The notes under the pieces: model-generated
What the model saw: only the letters and a program-made list of their open reading frames with translations
Told to the model about the DNA's origin: nothing
The model's database searches: none
Source: CAVPCZ01 sp963779225
Lineage (GTDB): Bacteria; Bacteroidota; Ignavibacteria; UBA10030; UBA6906
Direction: 5' to 3'
DNA length: 64,000 nt
Assembly (NCBI GenBank): GCA_963779225.1
Contig: CAVZWW010000003.1
Location: 992,001 to 1,056,000 of the forward strand
Translations under genes and position numbers: made by a program
Part shown: positions 9,280 to 16,272 of the stretch, in pieces
Layout: every line of letters begins with the position of its first letter
How positions within the stretch are numbered: the first letter of the stretch is position 1

Positions 9280-9614
9280 CGGTGTGGCACAAGAGCATGA
9301 CGCCGGCACGGTGGGCGGGTTTTGCGATGGACCGTCAGATCCTGATGATCGGGAGCGAATTCAGCCGTGCAAAGAACTTCATAGCAGCAGGCTTGGTGCC
9401 CGAGACCCGGGAGTGCTACGAACGGGCATTCGAATTGCTGGATCTCTGCTGCTACGACGATAAATGGCTGTCACGCCTCAAAGAACTCTTGCGTTTTCGG
9501 GAGATACTTGGTGAACTGTACCTGAGTCCGTCTCCCGACCCGGGGCAAAACAGACTGTTCTTCCAGACGCTGTTGTACTGGCATCCGGAAACTGCGAAGG
9601 TGCCCATTGACTGA
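9273..9614 (+). CDS. Small conserved hypothetical protein, coupled to the DUF5674-like gene
   Basis: The protein has 113 residues from the ATG at 9273, which overlaps the preceding TGA by 7 bases; an ATG at 9258 is also in frame. It is soluble and helix-rich, opening with W-H-K-S-M-T-P-A-R-W-A-G-F and containing R-E-C-Y-E-R-A-F-E-L-L-D-L and L-R-F-R-E-I-L-G-E-L-Y. The helix pattern resembles a TPR-like helical bundle, but I do not recognise a named family. The overlap implies translation together with the DUF5674-like protein, so the two may work together. The 115 bases that follow contain only a weak promoter-like pair (TTGGCT 9675, CATACT 9699) before the symporter. Confidence 0.65.
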   Translation: MVTVWHKSMTPARWAGFAMDRQILMIGSEFSRAKNFIAAGLVPETRECYERAFELLDLCCYDDKWLSRLKELLRFREILGELYLSPSPDPGQNRLFFQTLLYWHPETAKVPID

Positions 9615-9729
9615 GACCATCATTTCCACCCGGTAGTGAGCATTCTTCATCGGCATCAAAGGACGTGCGCCAGATTGGCTGCCTGCTATTCCAAGTAACA
9701 TACTCTCTCTCACTCCTGACCTCTTTCCT

Positions 9730-11181
9730 ATGGGCTTTACGACGCTCGACTACATCGTCCTTGTTCTCTACCTCGCCGGCGTTGCGTCGTTCGGCATGCT
9801 GCGGGGGGGCAAACAGCACACGGCGCGCGACTACTTCCTCGGCAAGGACAAGATCCCCTGGTGGGTGGTCTGCTTCTCGATTGTTGCCGCGGAAACCAGC
9901 ACGCTCACCTTTATCAGCATTCCGGGGCTTGCCTACCTGACGAACCTGGGGTTCCTCCAGGTGACCATCGGGTACCTGCTGGGCCGCATTGCGGTGAGTT
10001 TCCTTTTGCTTCCATCGTACTACAAAGGGGAACTAGTCACGGCATATGGATTCCTCGAAAACCGTTTCGGGAGCAAGACGCGCTCCCTTGCATCGGTGGT
10101 CTTCTTGTTTACGCGCATCGCGGCGGACGGCGTGCGGCTCTTTGCGACCGCGATCCCGTTGAAATTCGTGCTCGGCGTGGAATACCCGGTGGCCATAGCC
10201 ATCCTTGCCGTCGTTGCGCTGCTCTACACGTACGCAGGGGGTGTGCGGGGGGTGATATGGGTTGATGCCGTGCAGATGGTGGTGTATATCGGCGGCGCAT
10301 TGCTGGCGGCCGTTGTACTCGTCAACTCCCATCCCGGAGGCTGGGCGGGTGTCACACAGCTGGCATCGGATGCGGGCAAGTTTCAAGTGTTTGCGCTCGG
10401 GTTCGATGCGGAGTTCTGGACTAAACCCTATACGCTCTTTGCGGGGATCTTCGGCGGCGCGTTTCTTTCGATGGCTTCGCACGGCACGGACCAGCTGGTT
10501 GTGCAAAGGCTCCTGACGACCAGGTCCCTTGCGGCGGGACGGAAGGCGTTAATCGGCAGCGGACTCATCATCATTGTCCAGTTTACGCTCTTCCTGATCG
10601 TCGGACTCCTGCTGTACGGACACTACAGGGGCGCGACCGTTGCTGAGCTCGGTCTCAACCGGGCCGATGAAATCTTTCCGCGCTATATTATAGAAGGGCT
10701 GCCCCCGGGGGTATCGGGATTCATTATTGCAGGACTTTTTGCCGCGGCGCTTTCGACGCTTGCCGGGTCGATGAGTTCCATGGCTTCTTCAACGGTGTTG
10801 GATCTCTACAAGCCCCACGCAGGTGCGGGCCTGACACCGGAAAAGGAGCTCCGGTTTTCGCGCCTGGTGACCGTGCTCTGGGCGGTCCTTCTGGTGCTCT
10901 CCGCGGTGTTCTTCATGAACACCAGTCAGACTGTCGTTGAACTGGCTCTCAGCATCGCCTCGTTCACGTACGGAGGTCTGTTGGGGACCTTCCTCCTCGG
11001 CGTGCTGTTCACACGACCGAAGCAGGAAGATGCGCTTGCAGCGTTTGTAGGGGGGATACTGGTGATGATTACCGTGATCTCGTTGAAGCTGGTGGCGTGG
11101 ACCTGGTTTACGATGATCGGGGTGGCGGCAACGCTGGTGATCGGTGTCGGGCTGTCGGCGCTGGGGCACCGAAAGACGTAG
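9730..11181 (+). CDS. Sodium:solute symporter (SSS family)
   Basis: This 483-residue, highly hydrophobic protein has about 13 predicted membrane spans. The conserved SSS features are the N-terminal Y-I-V-L-V-L-Y-L-A-G-V-A-S-F-G, F-S-I-V-A-A-E-T-S-T-L-T-F in TM2, Y-T-Y-A-G-G-V-R-G-V-I-W-V-D-A-V-Q in the middle, and A-A-L-S-T-L-A-G-S-M-S-S-M-A-S-S-T near TM9, which holds the Na+-site serines. The family carries sugars, sialic acids, amino acids or vitamins with Na+. Substrate cannot be read from sequence; closeness to the GH20 gene makes an amino sugar or other glycan product a reasonable guess. No terminator was found after the stop. Confidence 0.87.
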   Translation: MGFTTLDYIVLVLYLAGVASFGMLRGGKQHTARDYFLGKDKIPWWVVCFSIVAAETSTLTFISIPGLAYLTNLGFLQVTIGYLLGRIAVSFLLLPSYYKGELVTAYGFLENRFGSKTRSLASVVFLFTRIAADGVRLFATAIPLKFVLGVEYPVAIAILAVVALLYTYAGGVRGVIWVDAVQMVVYIGGALLAAVVLVNSHPGGWAGVTQLASDAGKFQVFALGFDAEFWTKPYTLFAGIFGGAFLSMASHGTDQLVVQRLLTTRSLAAGRKALIGSGLIIIVQFTLFLIVGLLLYGHYRGATVAELGLNRADEIFPRYIIEGLPPGVSGFIIAGLFAAALSTLAGSMSSMASSTVLDLYKPHAGAGLTPEKELRFSRLVTVLWAVLLVLSAVFFMNTSQTVVELALSIASFTYGGLLGTFLLGVLFTRPKQEDALAAFVGGILVMITVISLKLVAWTWFTMIGVAATLVIGVGLSALGHRKT

Positions 11182-11234
11182 ACATGACGGCTTCTGCCCT
11201 GCTGAGAAATCGAGGCAAATGCTGATTCTTTTCC

Positions 11235-11263
11235 TTGACTCTGGCGAGAATGTTTGGCATTTT
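11235..11263 (+). promoter_or_regulatory. Possible promoter for the FG-GAP gene
   Basis: TTGACT at 11235-11240 is followed after 17 bases by CATTTT at 11258-11263. The first box and the spacing match the other promoters here, but the -10 box is weak. It would give an 80-90 base leader before the ATG at 11346. Confidence 0.35.
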
Positions 11264-11345
11264 TATACAGGGTTTTGCTGGTAACAAGGATTCCCCTCGA
11301 TACTCTCCACCATCTAACCATATGCACCAATTCAAGGAGGTTCCT

Positions 11346-13985
11346 ATGAATAGACTCTATTCGTGGTTTTTCTTCGCACTTATGCCGCTGGTCTTTCTGA
11401 GTCTGGCGGATTTCGCCGTTGGACAGGAAGTTTTTGCGAGGAAGGCGAGCGTCCCCGTTCCGGCCGTAGAGACGGGCGGGATTGGTAACTTTGTCTCCGG
11501 CGTCGATTTCGACGGTGATGGGAAGACCGAAGTGTACCTCGTTAACAACAATATCAATGACACCGGTCCCGGCGAGCTCGTCCCCCGCATCTACAAATAT
11601 GAGTGGTCCGGCACGACGTGGGATTCGGTATGGAGTGCGGAGTTGAATATCCCGCTGCAGAATACCTGGCCTGCGCTGACCTACGGCGACTGGGACAACG
11701 ACGGGAAGATGGAGATCATCTGGGGTCCCATTAACAACCTCGATGCTACGACAAATCCGAAACCTGCACGTGTTATCGTCTTCGAATCAAAGGGAGACGG
11801 AAGTGATGTGATGGGCATAGCATCAGGGAGCAATTTCCTCCCGAACGCCCAATGGACGATCACGGATACGAGCATGTTCAATCTGCGTCCGTTCAAGTTT
11901 GTTCTCTCGGATGTGGACAATGACGGGGAGCAGGAATTGGTGTTTTCCGACCGTGCATCCAGTACCACCGGTTACCGGTTTGGCGTCATCGGTGTGAGCA
12001 CCATCCCCGACAACGGCGATGGGAGCGAGACCTGGACGCTGAAATACTCTGGAAAAGACTCCACACTGGCCACGGGCACCATGTATGATCTTGCAGTCAT
12101 TGACAGCACGATCTACCTGATTCCCAACGCCTCGGCTGGTCCGGTGATTCCCGTGCGCTATGCGAACGGTGACTGGTCTATTGGCAAGGCACAGACCGGG
12201 CTCATTCCCAACGGCTCGTGGAAATCCTCGTCTGTCGTTGATCTGGATGCGGACGGGAAGATGGAAATTGTGGTTGCGGGCTGGACTTCTCCTGCCAACA
12301 ACAAGGTGTATCTCCTGCAGCCGTCGGGCGACACACTGATGTCGACACAGATCGGAGATTTCGCCTCACTCATCGGCGCCGCGGGCCGGATCTATGGTGG
12401 AGCCTCGGCGGATGTCGACAATGATGGAAAGCTGGATTTCGTTTTCGGAACCCGTGATGCAACTCCGAATGCGGCGATCGTCCGGCTGAGCTACAAAGGT
12501 GGTGCTATTACCAGTCCGGCGAGCTATGAGACATCCCTCCTGGATCAGGAAGTATCCACCGCAGGCCGCTGGGATGAAATCGGTTTTGCCAACCTGGATG
12601 CCGACCCTGAGCCTGAAATTCTGTACACCAGTGGATACGGCGCTCCTGAGCCGTTGACGGTGCTTGATCGGGTAGCGCTGAAACAGGCGCCGGTTCTCAT
12701 CTCGGAAGCCCGGAAAGACACCAACAAGGATTTCCGTCCTGACAGGCTGAACGACACGGTGACCGTCGTAGGGGTTGTGAACTCCATCAATCCCACCGCT
12801 TCCGCAAACCGTCTCTCCTACTTCATTCAGGATGCAGCGGCAGGTATCAACTTTACCAAGGGAAGTCTGACGGGCGGCGGGCCGGTGTACCAGATCGGGG
12901 ACCGCGTGGTTGTCCGGGGTGTTGTGGGGCAGAATCGCGGCACCACACAATTGAACGTCGCAGATACTCTGGACGTGGTCAAACTTTCTTCCGGCACCGT
13001 GCTCACGCCGATTGTGCTGACAATCGACAAGTATCTGGCGGATGCTGAGACATACGAATCCCGTCTGATCAAGTTCAATGGCGTGGCGAAGACCGCGGCC
13101 TCGCCGGCGTGGCCGGCTCTGAATACGGACGCCAACATGATGGTCTGGGACGGCTACAGTCAAGTTCTTCTGCGGATTGACCAGGACACAGACATGGACG
13201 GACAGGTCGAACCGGTCTGGCCGGTCAATGTCCAGGGTATATCCACACAGTATACGTCAGCGTCCACCGTGTACAATGACGGGTATCAGATTTCTCCGAA
13301 CATGTATACGGATTTCACGCAGAACGTGGCCGCTCTGCCGGAGAGGCACTTTGCCATGATCAGCCCTCCGAATAGCGCGACGGTAGTCTTGAACGACACG
13401 GCTCAGATTGTCACGTTCCGCTGGCGTTCAGCAGTCGACCTCAATAAGGACACGCTGGCCTATTCGTGGGTTCCGGTTGGTAAGCCGATCGTTTCGGCGG
13501 CCCGGGACACATTCCTGACGAGAACAGGAAAGCAGATGCTGACGTACCTCGGTACGGCCGATAGCGTGCTGCTGAAGTGGACAGCCGCGGCAAAAGATGC
13601 GGGCGCCCCTGTCTATAGTGCGGACACATTCCTGGTGGTGGTGAAGCGCGGCACCATTACCGGCGTGGGAGACGAGAATGGTCTGCCCGGCGAGTTTGCA
13701 CTGGATCAGAACTATCCGAATCCGTTCAACCCGACCACCACCATCCGTTACGGTCTGCCGATGCAGGCGGCCGTGAGCCTGAAGATCTACGACGTGCTGG
13801 GGAGGGAAGTGATGACGCTGCTCGAAGAGACTCAGGGTGCGGGTGTGCAGCTTGTTGTCTGGAACGGCCGGAACAATCTGGGTGCTCAGGTTTCCAGCGG
13901 GATGTACTTCTACCGTCTGGAGGCCCGTCCAGCCGATGGTTCGCGGACGTTCGTGGAAATGAAGAAAATGATGATGTTGAAGTGA
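11346..13985 (+). CDS. Secreted FG-GAP/VCBS propeller protein with OB-like domain and T9SS sorting domain
   Basis: The 879-residue protein starts at the ATG at 11346, set by AAGGAGG just upstream and followed by a signal peptide ending near A-V-G-Q. Six Ca-binding propeller repeats of the D-x-D-x-D-G-x-x-E type follow (D-F-D-G-D-G-K-T-E, D-W-D-N-D-G-K-M-E, D-V-D-N-D-G-E-Q-E and others, about residues 45-430). Next comes a domain resembling the nuclease-associated OB fold (V-T-V-V-G-V-V-N-S ... Y-F-I-Q-D-A-A-A-G-I ... G-D-R-V-V-V-R-G-V-V). The C-terminal T9SS type A domain begins with N-Y-P-N-P-F-N-P (nt 13710) and ends K-K-M-M-M-L-K. It is likely exported by T9SS and surface-attached or released. 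Its job is unknown; adhesion or ligand binding is a guess. The next gene is a shorter relative. Confidence 0.88.
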   Translation: MNRLYSWFFFALMPLVFLSLADFAVGQEVFARKASVPVPAVETGGIGNFVSGVDFDGDGKTEVYLVNNNINDTGPGELVPRIYKYEWSGTTWDSVWSAELNIPLQNTWPALTYGDWDNDGKMEIIWGPINNLDATTNPKPARVIVFESKGDGSDVMGIASGSNFLPNAQWTITDTSMFNLRPFKFVLSDVDNDGEQELVFSDRASSTTGYRFGVIGVSTIPDNGDGSETWTLKYSGKDSTLATGTMYDLAVIDSTIYLIPNASAGPVIPVRYANGDWSIGKAQTGLIPNGSWKSSSVVDLDADGKMEIVVAGWTSPANNKVYLLQPSGDTLMSTQIGDFASLIGAAGRIYGGASADVDNDGKLDFVFGTRDATPNAAIVRLSYKGGAITSPASYETSLLDQEVSTAGRWDEIGFANLDADPEPEILYTSGYGAPEPLTVLDRVALKQAPVLISEARKDTNKDFRPDRLNDTVTVVGVVNSINPTASANRLSYFIQDAAAGINFTKGSLTGGGPVYQIGDRVVVRGVVGQNRGTTQLNVADTLDVVKLSSGTVLTPIVLTIDKYLADAETYESRLIKFNGVAKTAASPAWPALNTDANMMVWDGYSQVLLRIDQDTDMDGQVEPVWPVNVQGISTQYTSASTVYNDGYQISPNMYTDFTQNVAALPERHFAMISPPNSATVVLNDTAQIVTFRWRSAVDLNKDTLAYSWVPVGKPIVSAARDTFLTRTGKQMLTYLGTADSVLLKWTAAAKDAGAPVYSADTFLVVVKRGTITGVGDENGLPGEFALDQNYPNPFNPTTTIRYGLPMQAAVSLKIYDVLGREVMTLLEETQGAGVQLVVWNGRNNLGAQVSSGMYFYRLEARPADGSRTFVEMKKMMMLK

Positions 13986-14012
13986 TCGTGGGGGTGAGTT
14001 AGGAGAAAAAGA

Positions 14013-14040
14013 CCGAGGCCCGGGGAAACCCGGGCCTCGG
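14013..14040 (+). terminator. Terminator hairpin
   Basis: A perfect 12-bp G+C-rich stem (ccgaggcccggg 14013-14024; cccgggcctcgg 14029-14040) with a GAAA tetraloop lies 27 bases after the stop. The tail (tgtattt) has only a few T residues, but stem strength and position favour a terminator. Confidence 0.75.
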
Positions 14041-14089
14041 TGTATTTACGCAGCCCATTTACCGGTATCCCCCCCCCATCCAAATTCGC

Positions 14090-14118
14090 TTGACATTCCC
14101 CCCCAGGAAAGGTATTTT
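14090..14118 (+). promoter_or_regulatory. Promoter with homopolymeric C tract in the spacer
   Basis: TTGACA (14090-14095), a 17-base spacer and TATTTT (14113-14118) form a near-consensus sigma-70-type promoter for the gene at 14297. The spacer includes seven consecutive C residues (14098-14104). Gain or loss of one C would shift the spacing to 18 or 16 and change promoter strength. Confidence 0.7.
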
Positions 14119-14296
14119 GTATAAAGCATTTACACTTTGTAGCCCGCGTATCCAACCCCGTTGTGCCACGTTTCGGAATGCACTTCCATCCGTGGGAGCA
14201 GCCGTGCGGTGCGGAGTGCGTGGAACAGTTTAGCCCGCGTTTCTCAACCATCACAACAACAATTCATATCATACAATAAATAGAAGGAGTCATCGG

Positions 14297-16180
14297 ATGA
14301 GCCGAATTACTACGATATTGCTCGTTTTGTTGCTCGTGAGCGCTGCTGCCATGGCACAGTTCTCGCTCATAGGGGAAACCAATGCCTACACCATCAAGAA
14401 TACGCCGGGCGTGCCCGACTCGCTAAAGCCCTGGCTGAGCGATCAGGGGGTCCGGAGAGTATGGGTGGGGAACGATCTGGACAAAGACGGGAAGCAGGAA
14501 CTTATCGCCACTGATTATTCAAATGGTGGGAGAGTCCATGTCTTTGAAATGACAGGCCCGAACACGTTGGAGCTGGTCTGGTCTTCGCCATCTCGCGGAA
14601 CCAGTGCATCCAGCGGAAGCACTCCCCGTGCCCCCAGAACAGGTGATCTGGACGGGGACGGAAATCAGGAAATCATTTTCACGCTGAGTACAGGCACACT
14701 GGATTTTGAAGTCCAGGTCTGGGAATATAATGGAACGGACAATTCCTACGGAGACCCGACCACCAATACCCCGAGCCTCACGCTTCCCGCCGATTACTTC
14801 TCCACACTCGGGATCGGCAATTTCAGGACAAACCGCGAGGCGATGTCAGTCGAAGATTTCGACGGTGATGGGCGGGATGAGCTGATCATGGCCAACCGCG
14901 ACCAGAAAGTCTACGTCCTCGGCGTCCAGGGCGAATTCCCGGGATTTGGAGGATGGCAGGTTGAAGGTGGAGACCCGGCCGTTGCTCCCGAAAACGGGTT
15001 CATCGGTCCATCGTGGTGGCATTCGATCGGGGCGGACATCGACGGGGACGGCAAAAAGGAAATCGTGAATCTCTATTACGATTTCTATGGAATCTGGTCT
15101 ATCGATCCTACCGGTCCGGACTCCTACCGGTATCCGCAGCCGGTCGCTGAAGGGAAAACGAATCACGTGTACCAGTATACAAAGAACTGGGCTTACGACG
15201 CCACTTCCTATATGGGTATGTATGCGGCGGATGTTGACGGGGACGGGAAGCAAGAACTTGCCGGAATCCTCTACGGTCCGGGCGTATACGACTACAGCGT
15301 CGTCCTGAACAGCCTCACCAAGCAGGATACCGGTGTGTACGTGTGGAAAGACTCCACACAATTCGGCATCATCGGCGAAAAGATGTGGGAACTGGCGGGG
15401 AAGACCGCCGGTTCGCACTGGGGGATTGCCACGTACGACTTCGATGGTGACGGCAAGGATGAGATCTATGTCGGCGGATCGGCCGACTACAACGTGATCC
15501 AGATGAAGTACAAAGGCACGGGGAGCCTTGTCGACAAGGCGAACTACACGAACACCATTGTCTATCCCGGGGACCAGGCTCGTTACCACGAGCTCTCCAT
15601 CTATGATTCCCTCGGTCTGTCCCGTGACACCACTTTTGCCGAGAGTCCCTTCCTCTCCGGGATTTTTGCAGGTGGTGACCTTGACGGTGACGGCAAGAAA
15701 GAACTGGCGATTGCGTACCAGAGCATCGCGGATTCTATCACCAACACATACTACAGTTGGGATACCTCCCTTATCGTGGGGGGATGGAAGCAGGACAGCG
15801 TCAGGAAAGTTCTTAACACGAACGTGATCAACGTCCGCGTGCTGGAATACCAGGGAACCACCGGATTCTCGGAAGAAACATACACGTTCGTCGGGCCTGA
15901 TGACTACGCGCTCGATCAGAACTACCCGAATCCGTTCAATCCCAGCACGACGATTCGCTTCTCGTTGCCGGCGGACAGCAAGATCTCTCTTGTCGTCTAT
16001 GACATGCTGGGCAAGGAAGTGAAGGCCCTGCTGAGTGATCAGGATTACACGAAGGGATCACACACGGCGGTCTGGGATGCCACGAACAACGCAGGAAACC
16101 CCGTTGCCAGCGGCAGCTATGTGTACACGCTGAAACACGGCAACTTCAGCAAATCCCAGAAGATGATGCTCGTCCGTTAA
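14297..16180 (+). CDS. Secreted seven-repeat FG-GAP/VCBS propeller with T9SS sorting domain
   Basis: The 627-residue protein has a signal peptide (M-S-R-I-T-T-I-L-L-V-L-L-L-V... cleaved near M-A-Q). Seven D-x-D-x-D-G-x-x-E repeats follow: D-K-D-G-K-Q-E, D-L-D-G-D-G-N-Q-E, D-F-D-G-D-G-R-D-E, D-I-D-G-D-G-K-K-E, D-V-D-G-D-G-K-Q-E, D-F-D-G-D-G-K-D-E and D-L-D-G-D-G-K-K-E. This is the expected number for a closed, integrin-alpha-like, Ca-loaded seven-bladed propeller. A T9SS type A domain starts at N-Y-P-N-P-F-N-P (nt 15920) and ends M-M-L-V-R. AGAAGGAGT precedes the ATG. It is a relative of the preceding gene without the OB-like domain but has its own promoter and terminator. Function is unknown; surface binding is plausible. 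Confidence 0.9.
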   Translation: MSRITTILLVLLLVSAAAMAQFSLIGETNAYTIKNTPGVPDSLKPWLSDQGVRRVWVGNDLDKDGKQELIATDYSNGGRVHVFEMTGPNTLELVWSSPSRGTSASSGSTPRAPRTGDLDGDGNQEIIFTLSTGTLDFEVQVWEYNGTDNSYGDPTTNTPSLTLPADYFSTLGIGNFRTNREAMSVEDFDGDGRDELIMANRDQKVYVLGVQGEFPGFGGWQVEGGDPAVAPENGFIGPSWWHSIGADIDGDGKKEIVNLYYDFYGIWSIDPTGPDSYRYPQPVAEGKTNHVYQYTKNWAYDATSYMGMYAADVDGDGKQELAGILYGPGVYDYSVVLNSLTKQDTGVYVWKDSTQFGIIGEKMWELAGKTAGSHWGIATYDFDGDGKDEIYVGGSADYNVIQMKYKGTGSLVDKANYTNTIVYPGDQARYHELSIYDSLGLSRDTTFAESPFLSGIFAGGDLDGDGKKELAIAYQSIADSITNTYYSWDTSLIVGGWKQDSVRKVLNTNVINVRVLEYQGTTGFSEETYTFVGPDDYALDQNYPNPFNPSTTIRFSLPADSKISLVVYDMLGKEVKALLSDQDYTKGSHTAVWDATNNAGNPVASGSYVYTLKHGNFSKSQKMMLVR

Positions 16181-16200
16181 TTGCTCGTTGACAAGACCAG

Positions 16201-16235
16201 GGCCGTGAATGTTGTACCGTTCACGGCCTTTTTTT
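16201..16235 (+). terminator. Rho-independent terminator
   Basis: A 9-bp stem (ggccgtgaa 16201-16209; ttcacggcc 16220-16228) is followed directly by seven T residues (16229-16235). It separates the propeller gene from the receptor of cassette A. Confidence 0.88.
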
Positions 16236-16272
16236 CATCCCACCTCTCCGTTTCGCGATATCTGGAGCTCTC

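Larger units (their letters stand above)
13986..14296 (+). other. 311-base intergenic region with terminator and promoter
   Basis: No gene is visible. The region holds the hairpin at 14013-14040, a C9 run at 14069-14077, the promoter at 14090-14118 with a C7 run inside its spacer, a 5' leader of about 170 bases, and AGAAGGAGT just before the start codon of the next gene. Confidence 0.7.
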
